From a virus, in the IMG/VR virus record IMGVR_UViG_3300043639_000042, positions 1 to 24,067 of that record: a stretch of 24,067 nt of DNA; one strand, written 5' to 3'. Below the pieces are notes generated by a model. It was not told where the DNA came from. It was given only the letters and a program-made list of their open reading frames with translations, and did not search any database. Position 1 is the stretch's first letter. Every line of letters begins with the position of its first letter. Shown here in pieces: positions 13,712 through 21,172 of the stretch. Position numbers and translations under genes: made by a program.

Positions 13712-14121
13712 CGGACACGGGCGCGGCCACGATCGAGGCCGTCGGCGGACCTCAGGCCGCGGCGGACCTCCGGCGGTGGGCGGACCAGCTCCCCGCCGAG
13801 GTCACGAAGGCCTCCGGCCCATTCGCCGAGCAGGTCGCGGACTCCGTGCGCGCCCGTGTCCCCGTGCTCACCGGGACCCTCGCCGGCTCCGTCACGTCCG
13901 GCCCGGCGGAGGGCGATGAAGGCGTCGAGGTCTCGATGGGCGCCGGGGTGGTCTACGCGGGCTGGATCGAGTTCGGCGGGAGCCGTGGCCGCGAGTACAT
14001 CCCGGAGGGCCGCTACGTGTACCCGACCGCCCTCGAACCCGAGGAGCAGTTCGCCCAGGCCGCATCGGAGGCCGCCGACCACTCGATCGAGAGGTTCTCA
14101 TGGTCAACACCGAGCCAGTGA
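13708..14121 (+). CDS. HK97 gp10-like minor tail/neck protein
   Basis: A 137-residue protein: GPQAAADLRRWADQLPAEV, VADSVRARVPVLTGTLAGSV and VYAGWIEFGGSRGR match the HK97-gp10-type family (R-x-P-x-x-T-G-x-L, then Y-A-x-x-x-E-F-G). Members act at the head-tail joint or in tail completion. Here the gene follows the tail tube gene, whereas it more often precedes it. It overlaps the first tail chaperone by 22 bases. Confidence 0.8.
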   Translation: MTDTGAATIEAVGGPQAAADLRRWADQLPAEVTKASGPFAEQVADSVRARVPVLTGTLAGSVTSGPAEGDEGVEVSMGAGVVYAGWIEFGGSRGREYIPEGRYVYPTALEPEEQFAQAASEAADHSIERFSWSTPSQ

Positions 14122-14465
14122 TCACCGTTCCGCCGCCATCGAACGGGACCGCCCCACGGGTGCTCCCGGAGGCCGTGACGCTGTCCGCCGCCGTGGCCCG
14201 CCGCATCCCGTCCCCGGGCACGCAGCGCGCTCTGCGGGCGCAGACCGGGCGCTCCTTCGATGACCTCTGCGGGGAGGCGGCGGACGGCGCCGACCGCATC
14301 CAGACGCTCATCTGGATGCAGCTCCGCAAGTCGATCCCCGACCTGCACTGGGAAGAGTGTGAGGACGTCGAGGGCATCCCGGAGGAGGAGCCCTCCCGTC
14401 CCGCGGACCCTACGCAGCTCTCCGAGCCCGGGAGCTTGCCGGCTTCTGCCGCTTCTGGCGGATGA
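14100..14465 (+). CDS. Tail assembly chaperone, upstream frame
   Basis: A 121-residue protein that keeps the tape measure soluble while the tail tube assembles. It contains LPEAVTLSAAVARRIPSPGT and a helical core with FDDLCGEAADGADRIQTLIWMQLRKSIPDLHWEEC in the order usual for this family, and ends in an acidic/Ser-rich tail closing in SAASGG. It is placed between tail tube and tape measure, where phages encode two overlapping chaperones through a frameshift. The stop TGA overlaps an ATG in the -1 frame. Confidence 0.8.
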   Translation: MVNTEPVITVPPPSNGTAPRVLPEAVTLSAAVARRIPSPGTQRALRAQTGRSFDDLCGEAADGADRIQTLIWMQLRKSIPDLHWEECEDVEGIPEEEPSRPADPTQLSEPGSLPASAASGG

Positions 14466-14572
14466 GCCCGGGCGAGGTCTACGCGATGGACGACGAGACG
14501 TATCACGCGTTCGTGCTCTACATGCGCGACGAGGTGAAGGCCCGGGAGCGGGCCGCGAAGCGGAAGAGGTGA
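14363..14572 (+). CDS. Tail assembly chaperone, frameshifted C-terminal part
   Basis: The -1 frame is open from just after a TGA at 14360-14362 to TGA at 14570-14572. Its conserved part begins at 14432 and reads ELAGFCRFWRMSPGEVYAM, then DDETYHAFVLYM and a basic end (RERAAKRKR), which is the typical second half of the chaperone pair. A ribosome slipping by -1 between 14363 and 14462 would make the long form. No standard X-XXY-YYZ heptamer is present in that interval. The alternative is re-initiation at the ATG at 14462, which would give only 36 residues and lose ELAGFCRFWR. Confidence 0.65.
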   Translation, partial: GRRGHPGGGALPSRGPYAALRARELAGFCRFWRMSPGEVYAMDDETYHAFVLYMRDEVKARERAAKRKR

Positions 14573-14576
14573 CCCC

Positions 14577-16298
14577 GTGGCCTCCGGCCCGAGCGTCCTA
14601 GTCAAGTTCCTCGCCGACACGTCGAAGATGACCGGCGACGTGGACAAGGCGTCCACGAGCATGACCTCCTCGATCGGGTCGTTCGCCAAGAAAGCCGCGC
14701 TGTCCCTCGGCGCCGCGTTCGCGGCGAAGGAGGTCATCGACTTCGGCAAGGCCAGCGTGGAGGCCGCCGCCGCCGACGCCGAGGCGCAGGCCAAGCTCGC
14801 GCAGGCACTCAAGACCACGGCGGGAGCGACCGACGCCCAGGTGGCCGGGGCCGAGTCGTTCATCTCGAAGCTGTCCCAGCAGGCCGCCATCGCGGACGAT
14901 GACCTCCGCCCGGCCCTCGCGACCCTGGCCCGCGGGTTCAAGGACACCGGGAAGGCGCAGGACGCGCTCACCCTGGCGACCGACGTGGCGGCGGGGACCG
15001 GCAAGGACCTCTCGACCGTGACCGAGGCGATGATGAAGGCCGCCAACGGCAACACGGGAGCCCTCGGCCGCCTCGGCGTGGCGACGAAGGACGCCGCCGG
15101 CAACAGCCTCTCGCTCGACCAGATCATGGCGAACATGGCGGAGACCTTCAAGGGGCAGGCGTCCGCCGCGGCGGACTCCACCGCCGGGCGGATGCGGGCC
15201 GCCAAGATCGCCTTCGGGGAGTTCCAGGAGCAGATCGGCTCCGCCCTCCTGCCGGTCATCACGACGCTGGCGACCCTCTTCACCGGGACCCTGATGCCCG
15301 CCATGTCGGCCACGTTCGGCTGGATCACCGACCACAAGGACATCGTCCTCGCCGTGCTCGCCGGGATCGCGGCGGGGTTCGTCGCGCTCGGCATCACCCT
15401 GATCCCCGTGTTCATCGCCTGGGTCGCCGGGGCCGCCGCCGCCGCCGCGGCCACCATCGTCGCGGCGGCGCCGTTCATCGCGATCGGCGCCGTCATCGCC
15501 GGGGTGGCGTACCTCATCATCCACAACTGGGACACCATCGTCGCCGCCACGACCGCCACGTGGGACGCCATCATCGGCGCCGTCCAGTTCGTGTGGAACT
15601 GGATCAAGGCGAACTGGCCCACCCTCCTCGCCGTCATCACCGGACCCTTCGGCCTCGCGGTCAAGCTGATCGTGGACAACTGGGACACCATCAAGGGCGC
15701 GGCGCAGGCCGTGTGGAACTGGCTGAACGGGACGTGGCAGTCCCTCACGGGGATCATCACGGCGCCCATCTCCGCCGCCGCCTCCGCCATCTCCGGGTTC
15801 TTCGGGACCATCAAGGACGCCGCCACCGGGGCCTACAACTGGGTCAAGGACAAGTTCGACTCGATCGCCGGGGCCATCGACTCCGTCATCGGTGGCATCC
15901 GCACCGCCGTGACCTCGGTCGTCAACGCGATCAAGGCCCCGATCAACGCGGTCATCGGGGCGTGGAACGGGCTGGAGTTCCGGGTGCCCTCGGTGACGAT
16001 CCCGTCCGTCAGCATCCCGGGGCTCGGCACCATCGGCGGGGGCAGCTTCGGCGGCCAGGTGATCGGGTTCCCGGACCTCCCCAAGCTGGCGGCGGGTGGC
16101 GTGCTCACGTCCCCGACGCTCTTCCTCGGCGGTGAGGGCGGGCAGACCGAGATCGTGGCCCCGGAGGCGCTGCTGCGGGCCATCGTGGCGGAGGAGAGCG
16201 GCGGGCACTACACCCTGAACCTCTACCCGCGCACGGCGGACGCCTCCGACATCGCGTACGGGTTCCGCCGCCTGGAGCTGATGGCGGGCCTGCGGTGA
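14577..16298 (+). CDS. Tape measure protein
   Basis: A 573-residue protein that sets tail length and is ejected with the DNA. The N-terminal 250 residues are Ala/Lys-rich helix (coiled-coil-like). A long hydrophobic region follows (about 256-320), then repeated aromatic-rich units with NWDTI and VWNW (about 320-450), and a C-terminal domain with FGGQ, LAAGG and LFLGGEGG, all common in siphovirus tape measures. At roughly 0.15 nm per residue, the tail would be about 85 nm. No lytic or peptidase domain is seen. It starts with GTG soon after the chaperone frame and overlaps the distal tail gene by four bases. Confidence 0.92.
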   Translation: MASGPSVLVKFLADTSKMTGDVDKASTSMTSSIGSFAKKAALSLGAAFAAKEVIDFGKASVEAAAADAEAQAKLAQALKTTAGATDAQVAGAESFISKLSQQAAIADDDLRPALATLARGFKDTGKAQDALTLATDVAAGTGKDLSTVTEAMMKAANGNTGALGRLGVATKDAAGNSLSLDQIMANMAETFKGQASAAADSTAGRMRAAKIAFGEFQEQIGSALLPVITTLATLFTGTLMPAMSATFGWITDHKDIVLAVLAGIAAGFVALGITLIPVFIAWVAGAAAAAAATIVAAAPFIAIGAVIAGVAYLIIHNWDTIVAATTATWDAIIGAVQFVWNWIKANWPTLLAVITGPFGLAVKLIVDNWDTIKGAAQAVWNWLNGTWQSLTGIITAPISAAASAISGFFGTIKDAATGAYNWVKDKFDSIAGAIDSVIGGIRTAVTSVVNAIKAPINAVIGAWNGLEFRVPSVTIPSVSIPGLGTIGGGSFGGQVIGFPDLPKLAAGGVLTSPTLFLGGEGGQTEIVAPEALLRAIVAEESGGHYTLNLYPRTADASDIAYGFRRLELMAGLR

Positions 16299-17179
16299 GC
16301 CTCCTCGACCCGTGGGTGCCCGACGCCGACTGCGAGACCCACGAGTGGCGGAGCGCGGCGGGTGAGACGATCCGCTTCGTGACGCGCGCCGAGGCGAAGG
16401 CGCGGATGATGCCTCCCGTGTCGCTCTTCACGGTGCGGGTGCCGCAGTCGATGGGCGGACGCTTCCGCCACGCCCGCCATGACGAACGGCTCCTCACGCT
16501 CCCCGTCGTGTTCCCCGGCCCGGCCACCGGACGCGACGAGCTGCGGCGCTGGGCCCGGGCGCTCGACCCCGTGCGCGGCGAGGGGACCCTCACCGTCGTG
16601 CAGGGCGCCCACGCGGGCCGCCAGCTGGTGTGCGCCTACGAGGCCGGGCTCGATGACCTCGCCGAGCAGTTCGACTTCGCTGGGGAGCTCGGCACCCTCG
16701 CGTTCCGGGCCGCCGACCCGTACTGGCAGGACGCCACCGAGTCGGCGGTGGTGGCGACGATCAACTCGACGGCGTTCACCTGGTTCCCGTTCGCCGGGAC
16801 GTGGGCCGCGCAGCCGCTCCGCCTCGGCGCCTCGGACGTGTTCGCCGCCGTCACGGTCACGAACCCCGGCGACGTGGACGCCTGGCCGGTCATCACCACG
16901 CTCGGGCCGGGCACGGACCTCAACGTGACGAACCAGACCACCGGGCTGCACTGGTCGTTCCCGGGCGCGATGGCGGCGGGCTCCACGCTCATCGTGGACC
17001 ACCGCCCCGGCCACAAGGCGGCCCGCCTCGACGGGACCAACGTGTTCGGCCGCCTCGCCGACGACTCCGTGCTGTGGCCGCTCGTGCCCGGCCCTAACCG
17101 CATCTCGATCGGGTTCGCCTCCGCCACGGCGGCGAGCCGTGTCACGTTCACCTGGCGCAACCGGTGGCTCGCCGCGTGA
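16295..17179 (+). CDS. Distal tail protein (Dit-like)
   Basis: A 294-residue baseplate hub protein placed after the tape measure. The N-terminal half has the tail-family pattern (RFRHARHDERLLTLPVVF, then DELRRWARALDPVRGEGTL, then LAFRAADPYW near 145). The C-terminal half is a beta sandwich beginning around TVTNPGDVDAWPVI and ending VTFTWRNRW. This two-domain order is that of the siphovirus Dit family, forming the ring to which the hub and receptor-binding proteins attach. It is coupled to its neighbours by four-base overlaps. Confidence 0.85.
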   Translation: MSLLDPWVPDADCETHEWRSAAGETIRFVTRAEAKARMMPPVSLFTVRVPQSMGGRFRHARHDERLLTLPVVFPGPATGRDELRRWARALDPVRGEGTLTVVQGAHAGRQLVCAYEAGLDDLAEQFDFAGELGTLAFRAADPYWQDATESAVVATINSTAFTWFPFAGTWAAQPLRLGASDVFAAVTVTNPGDVDAWPVITTLGPGTDLNVTNQTTGLHWSFPGAMAAGSTLIVDHRPGHKAARLDGTNVFGRLADDSVLWPLVPGPNRISIGFASATAASRVTFTWRNRWLAA

Positions 17180-18279
17180 ACGCCTGGGAGCTGTACGTCA
17201 CGGACCGGGTCGGGACCCGCCAGGCGGCGGTGGACCCCTACGAGTCAGCGGAGGTCATCGCCCGGGCCAACGACGTGTCCACGTGGCGAGTCACCGTGCC
17301 ATCGGACACGGAGGCCGGGCAGTGGTTCCTCACCGACACGTTCGCTCGGCTCGAGGTCGTGCTCGACCACTCGATCTGGCGCTCCGGTCCGGTCGTGCAT
17401 CTGGAGCGCACCGTGGACGTCGACGGCGACATGCTCGACGTGTCCGGGGTGGATGACACGGTCTGGCTCCAGCGCCGCAACGCTCACCCGCAGCCGGGCA
17501 CCGCGGCGCCGCCGTACGCGACGACCGCCTACGACGTGCACACCGGGACCGCCGCCACCGTGCTCGCCGAGCTGGTCCGGGTGAACGCCGGACCGTCCGC
17601 CGTGGCGGCCCGGCGGGTGCCCGGGCTCGCCGTCCCGGTCCCGGCCCCGGCGGGGCCGGCGATCACCGTGTCGGCCCGCTGGCAGAACCTCCTCACGCTG
17701 TGCCAGGACACGGCGCGCCCGTATGACCTCATGTTCGATGTCGTCGACCTGTCGTTCCGGGTGTACGCGGCGGCGAACCGGGGCGCCGTGTTCTCCGCCG
17801 GGCTGGAGACCCTCGCCGGGTGGACGATGACGGCGGAGGCCGCCACCGCCAACAAGGTCGTCGTGGCCGGGGCCGGGCAGGGCGCGGCCCGCCTCATCCG
17901 GGAGGCCGCCGACGCGGGCTCGATCGGGACGTGGGGCCTCGTGGAGACCTTCGAGGACCGCCGCGACACGTCCGACGTGGCGGAGCTGGACAAGTCAGCG
18001 ACCGAGGCGCTCGCCTCCGGCGTGACCCCTGTGACCGTCGTGTTCGTCCCGCTCGACTCGGAGGGCCAGGCGTTCGGGCGGGACTGGACGCTCGGGGACA
18101 CCGTGACCGTGATCGCCGGAGGGCTCACGGTCATCGACCAGATCCGGGAGGTTCACGTCACGCTGGACGATGCTGGTGCGACCGTGGTCCCCTCGGTCGG
18201 GGCTCCGGCGGGCGACCTCGCCCTGTTCCGCTCGCTCGCCGGTCTCGACCGGCGGGTGCGCCAGCTCGAAAGGATCTGA
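17176..18279 (+). CDS. Gp37-like minor tail protein (tail hub)
   Basis: A 367-residue protein of the ReqiPepy6 Gp37-like family: WELYVTDRVGTRQ at the start, DHSIWRSGPVVHLER and DGDMLDVSGVD in the first third, LCQDTARPYDLMFDV in the middle, and TATANKVVVAGAGQG-type region followed by LGDTVTVIAGG near the end. These proteins replace the tail-associated hub in many actinophages and form the tail tip. The start is the GTG overlapping the Dit stop rather than an ATG four codons earlier. Confidence 0.85.
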   Translation: MNAWELYVTDRVGTRQAAVDPYESAEVIARANDVSTWRVTVPSDTEAGQWFLTDTFARLEVVLDHSIWRSGPVVHLERTVDVDGDMLDVSGVDDTVWLQRRNAHPQPGTAAPPYATTAYDVHTGTAATVLAELVRVNAGPSAVAARRVPGLAVPVPAPAGPAITVSARWQNLLTLCQDTARPYDLMFDVVDLSFRVYAAANRGAVFSAGLETLAGWTMTAEAATANKVVVAGAGQGAARLIREAADAGSIGTWGLVETFEDRRDTSDVAELDKSATEALASGVTPVTVVFVPLDSEGQAFGRDWTLGDTVTVIAGGLTVIDQIREVHVTLDDAGATVVPSVGAPAGDLALFRSLAGLDRRVRQLERI

Positions 18280-18281
18280 CG

Positions 18282-18974
18282 ATGGTCGCGATGAACGTGT
18301 GGCCCACCGATGGCGCTGATGGCTCCGTCTCCTCCGAGGCCCGCTGGCGCAAGATGGGCCGACTGTGGACACCGACCGGTGTCGCGTCCGGCGTGTCGAC
18401 CGAGATGAAGCCGACGCTCGCCGGCACGAACCTGACCATCAAGGCCGGTGCCGCATGGGTCGACGGTCACTACTGCGAGCTGCTCGGCGACCAGGTGCTC
18501 ACCGTCACCGCCAACGGGCTCACCGTGGTCCGCTTCGACCCCGCCGCCAACACCGCCGACCTGATCTACCGCGACGGCGCGACGACGCCGAACCAGTCAC
18601 CGACCGGCATCTGGGAAACCCCGATCGCGCAGATCGTCGGCAGTGCGCTGCGCGACGTGCGCCCGTTCACGTCCGGCGACGCGTGGCACCCGCTCACCCC
18701 GCTCTACAACGGGTGGTCGAGCACGACGCTGGCGCAGCGCGTCGTCGGCGATGAGCTGCAGGTCCGCGGCAGCGTCGGTAACGGCGCCCCGGCGACGGCG
18801 ATCTGCTGGCTGCCGGTCCCGCCGCCGTTCGACTTCGAGTTCCTCGGCTCGGCGTGGAAGTCCGGCGTCGGCAACATCGCGGTGACCGGGTTCGTGTTGG
18901 CGGCTGACGGCAACATGCAGGTCCGCGACGGGACCTCGGTCTTCCTCGACTTCCGCTACTCGATCCGACCCTGA
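18282..18974 (+). CDS. Minor tail protein, probable receptor-binding/tip protein
   Basis: A 230-residue protein. The first 125 residues (MNVWPTDGADGSVSSEARWRK, IKAGAAWVDGHYCEL, VVRFDPAANTADLIYRDG, PIAQIVGSA) resemble the N-terminal attachment domain of siphovirus tail-tip or fibre proteins, which binds the baseplate. The last 100 residues are a beta-rich domain likely exposed for host binding. An AAAGGA ribosome site lies about nine bases upstream. It is the last recognisable virion gene before lysis, in keeping with a receptor-binding protein, but no fold is certain. Confidence 0.65.
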   Translation: MVAMNVWPTDGADGSVSSEARWRKMGRLWTPTGVASGVSTEMKPTLAGTNLTIKAGAAWVDGHYCELLGDQVLTVTANGLTVVRFDPAANTADLIYRDGATTPNQSPTGIWETPIAQIVGSALRDVRPFTSGDAWHPLTPLYNGWSSTTLAQRVVGDELQVRGSVGNGAPATAICWLPVPPPFDFEFLGSAWKSGVGNIAVTGFVLAADGNMQVRDGTSVFLDFRYSIRP

Positions 18975-18989
18975 AGGGAAGAAACCCCC

Positions 18990-19259
18990 ATGGCCTACTG
19001 GGACCAGTCACAGCTATCACAGGACAACGACTTCATCTTCCGCATCGCGGCGTGCGCCGCCGTCGAGGTCGACCTCGTCGACCAGCAGCAGCCGAGGGAG
19101 TGGGCGCTCGCCAACGTTTGGTTCCTCGCCGCCTCGCCTGGGTTCTCCGACGCCTACTCCTCGGCCGTCGTCGGCGGTGTGCCCAACCCCGGCCGAGACC
19201 CCGCCGTCATCTCCGACTCTGAGATCCTCTCCGCCGTCCAGGCCCACAACACCCCGTAA
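18990..19259 (+). CDS. Small conserved phage protein of unknown function
   Basis: An 89-residue acidic protein: YWDQSQLSQDNDFIFRIAAC at the start, ASPGFSDAYSSAV in the middle, and GRDPAVISDSEILSAVQAH at the end. I recognise the pattern (uncleaved, ending in D-P-A-V-I-x-D-x-x-I-L-x-A-V) as recurrent in actinophages between tail and lysis genes, with no assigned role. A GAAGGGAAG ribosome site lies upstream. Confidence 0.7.
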   Translation: MAYWDQSQLSQDNDFIFRIAACAAVEVDLVDQQQPREWALANVWFLAASPGFSDAYSSAVVGGVPNPGRDPAVISDSEILSAVQAHNTP

Positions 19260-19273
19260 GAGGAGGACCCGCC

Positions 19274-19366
19274 GTGAGCACCGAACCCGTCACCCCGGAG
19301 CCCGAGCCGGAGCCCGACAACGTCCCCGACGAGGACCACGTCGAGCCACCGCCCGACGAGCCGTGA
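19274..19366 (+). CDS. 30-residue Pro/Glu-rich peptide
   Basis: A short open frame beginning GTG after AGGAGG (19260-19265), encoding VSTEPVTPEPEPEPDNVPDE and a further ten acidic/proline residues. The strong ribosome site, tight fit between two genes and the GTGA coupling with the endolysin start argue that it is translated. It shares its Pro-Glu repeat with the protein encoded at 12030. It may serve mainly to couple translation of the endolysin. Confidence 0.55.
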   Translation: MSTEPVTPEPEPEPDNVPDEDHVEPPPDEP

Positions 19367-20112
19367 CCGTCCAGACCAGCTTCCGGAACTGGCAGTCAGC
19401 GCCGCTCCAGCCGGACCCGCTCCGCTGCGCCCCGATCTGCCTCACATGGTCCTCCTGGCTGCGCTCCACGTGGGGCGGCCAGGACCTCGGCTGCTACGTG
19501 GCCCGGCCCATCGTCGGCGGCAGCTCCCCGTCCAGCCACGGCTCAGGAGCCGCGACCGATTGGCGTTACCAGGACCCCGGCCCGGGCCGTCAGCGGATGC
19601 TCGACGAGGTCCTCCCCAGGCTCCTCAACGACTCGCTCGAACTCGGCATCCAGGCGATCCACGACTACGTCGGCTGCCGCATCTGGCGACCCCCGGGACT
19701 GTCCGGCCGCCCCTCCCAAATCTCGCCCGAGTGCGGCTGGCGGGACCAGACCCCGGGCTCCCAGATGGGCCAGTCGTGGGCGCTCTGGCTTCACATCGAG
19801 TGCATCGACACCCGCTGGGCCGACACCCGCTCGGTCCCCGAGATGCTCGACGACACTCCCTCGATCATCCCCGAACCCGACCCCGATGAGGAGGACGACG
19901 TGCGTCTGTACCTGGTGCTCTACCCGAACTCGCAGGCCCAGTTCGTGACCGACACGGCGACGTTCAAGACGCCGATCGCCACCCCGGACGTCGCCTGGCA
20001 AGGCGTCGCCCAGCTCGGCTGGATCTCGGCCACTCCGGGCGAGCCCGACCCGATCGTGTTGGAGCCCGGCTGGGCGCCGTTCCTCGACAGCCTCCCCACG
20101 ACCGTGCCCTGA
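19363..20112 (+). CDS. Endolysin-like protein with M15/VanY-type peptidase motif
   Basis: A 249-residue protein. Residues 57-66 read [10 protein letters not shown], an exact fit to the zinc-binding SxHxxGxAxD motif of M15/VanY DD-peptidases. [16 protein letters not shown] (93-108) is the usual following segment of the actinophage versions, and LHIE (143-146) is in the position of the last zinc His. Residues 175-249 form an acidic linker and a small C-terminal domain that may bind the cell wall. It would cut peptidoglycan cross-links to release phage. The holin-like gene follows directly. No signal peptide is seen, so it would depend on the holin. Confidence 0.65.
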   Translation: MTVQTSFRNWQSAPLQPDPLRCAPICLTWSSWLRSTWGGQDLGCYVARPIVGGSSPSSHGSGAATDWRYQDPGPGRQRMLDEVLPRLLNDSLELGIQAIHDYVGCRIWRPPGLSGRPSQISPECGWRDQTPGSQMGQSWALWLHIECIDTRWADTRSVPEMLDDTPSIIPEPDPDEEDDVRLYLVLYPNSQAQFVTDTATFKTPIATPDVAWQGVAQLGWISATPGEPDPIVLEPGWAPFLDSLPTTVP

Positions 20113-20393
20113 TGGCCGGCGAGGACTCCTCCCCGGCGGCCCACCCGGTGATGACGCTCCTCGCCGCCCGGAGCGTCACCGACCTCATCGTGCTCACGTT
20201 CACGGTCGTGGTGGCCGTCTCGATCCTGGCGACCGGCGCGACCATCGCCGTCATCGAGATTCGCGACCCGGCGACCGACACGACCGCCATCGTGGACACC
20301 CTGACGTCGACGGTCACGACGATCATCGGCGCCCTCCTCGGCCTGATCGCCGGCAAGAGCGAGATGTCGTCGCGGCCGACCCCGCCGCCGTGA
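20112..20393 (+). CDS. Holin-like protein, two membrane segments
   Basis: A 93-residue protein with hydrophobic segments at about 24-48 and 66-80 joined by a short acidic loop, and a Ser/Pro-rich end. Size, topology and the position next to the endolysin fit a phage holin, which opens the membrane at lysis. Other small membrane proteins share this form, so the call rests on context. The start shares one base with the endolysin stop; the stop overlaps the next GTG. Confidence 0.65.
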   Translation: MAGEDSSPAAHPVMTLLAARSVTDLIVLTFTVVVAVSILATGATIAVIEIRDPATDTTAIVDTLTSTVTTIIGALLGLIAGKSEMSSRPTPPP

Positions 20394-20965
20394 CCCCGAC
20401 CCAGGCGATCCGCATCCTCGCCGCCAGCGCCGCCACGAGCGCCGTCATCGTCGGCGGGACCTTCGCCTGGCAGGTCGCCGTCGGAGTCGACACGGAGGCC
20501 CCCCCAGCCGCCACCGTGCCCGGCGTCGGCATCATCCCGGGCCCGACCGGACCGCAGGGTCCCGCCGGGCCTCCCGGCCCGACCGGGCCTCCCGGACCAC
20601 GAGGCGAGCAGGGACCGCCCGGAGCGGACGGCGCGCCTGGGCTCGACGGCGCGCCCGGCGCGGACGGGCTCGACGGGGCCGCCGGAGCGGACGGCGCGGT
20701 CGGCCCTCCCGGCGCCCGGGGCGCCCGGGGCGCGACCGGACCGACCGGCGCTCAAGGACCTACCGGCTCCGCCGGACCGACCGGGCCGCCCGGAGCGGAC
20801 GGCGCGACCGGGGACCCCGGACCAGCAGGCCCGCCGGGAACCCCGGGCGCCGCCGGGCCGCCGGGACCGTTCTGCCCGCCCGGGTTCCACATCGAGCACG
20901 TCAGCCTCCACCAACGCCAGCCGGTCGACGGTGACATCGTCGTAGCGGTCTGCGCCGCCGGATGA
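20390..20965 (+). CDS. Membrane-anchored collagen-like protein
   Basis: A 191-residue protein in four parts: a short N-terminus with a hydrophobic anchor (about 7-31), a linker, 37 uninterrupted Gly-X-Y triplets (51-161), and a 30-residue C-terminal cap with two Cys (162 and 188). Gly-X-Y runs form trimeric collagen-like rods. In phages they usually occur in tail fibres, but here there is a membrane segment and the gene follows the holin, so the rod would probably project from the cell membrane. A role in lysis, in changing the lysogen surface, or as a fibre stalk is possible. The GTG start is coupled to the holin-like gene. Confidence 0.75.
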   Translation: MTPTQAIRILAASAATSAVIVGGTFAWQVAVGVDTEAPPAATVPGVGIIPGPTGPQGPAGPPGPTGPPGPRGEQGPPGADGAPGLDGAPGADGLDGAAGADGAVGPPGARGARGATGPTGAQGPTGSAGPTGPPGADGATGDPGPAGPPGTPGAAGPPGPFCPPGFHIEHVSLHQRQPVDGDIVVAVCAAG

Positions 20966-20988
20966 GCCACGCTCAGGCACCGGGCAGC

Positions 20989-21025
20989 TCTGCGAGGCGC
21001 ACACGATCGCACAGCGACCTCTCCG
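20989..21025 (+). repeat. 37-base dispersed repeat, copy B
   Basis: The partner of the repeat at 3167-3203: same orientation, 32 of 37 positions identical, in the gap between the last late gene and the tRNA. The two copies bracket the whole late region. Confidence 0.75.
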
Positions 21026-21061
21026 TGGCCTCCCGGGCACATGCCCGCGGCCCGGGCGGAA

Positions 21062-21096
21062 GGGGCCGGGAGCCACCGCCCGTGTCTCCCGGCCCC
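21062..21096 (-). terminator. Terminator hairpin after tRNA-Pro
   Basis: GGGGCCGGGAG and CTCCCGGCCCC form a perfect eleven-pair stem with a 13-base loop. On the minus strand it begins two bases after the tRNA 3' end and is followed by TTCC, so it would end the tRNA transcript. It can also stop rightward late transcription from the other strand. Confidence 0.65.
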
Positions 21097-21098
21097 GG

Positions 21099-21172
21099 TC
21101 GGGCTGGTGGGCCTCGAACCCACGACCCCCTGGCCCCCAGCCAGGTGCGCTACCAAACTGCGCCACAGCCCG
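21099..21172 (-). tRNA. tRNA-Pro (anticodon GGG)
   Basis: Read on the minus strand, the 74 bases fold into a complete cloverleaf: acceptor CGGGCTG/CAGCCCG with discriminator A, D arm GCGC/GCGC with a TTTGGTA-type loop, anticodon arm CCTGG-CTGGGGG-CCAGG, and T arm GTGGG-TTCGAGG-CCCAC. The anticodon GGG reads CCC and CCT proline codons. CCA is not encoded. It is the only minus-strand gene seen. It may be carried for translation, but its place beside the integrase suggests it also contains or lies next to the attachment core, since many tyrosine integrases use tRNA genes. Confidence 0.93.

Noticed and set aside
13892-15826. 644-residue open frame on the minus strand
   Set aside because: It lies opposite the tape measure, chaperone and gp10-like genes, which have clear family patterns. 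Long antisense frames are expected in such GC-rich DNA. It is low in complexity and has no ribosome site.
14598-16208. 536-residue minus-strand open frame
   Set aside because: Antisense to the tape measure gene; almost entirely Gly/Asp/Arg-rich, as expected of a shadow frame.
20535-20875. Repeat-rich GC stretch considered as non-coding repeat DNA
   Set aside because: It encodes uninterrupted Gly-X-Y triplets in one frame with coupled start and normal stop, so it is a collagen-like coding repeat.
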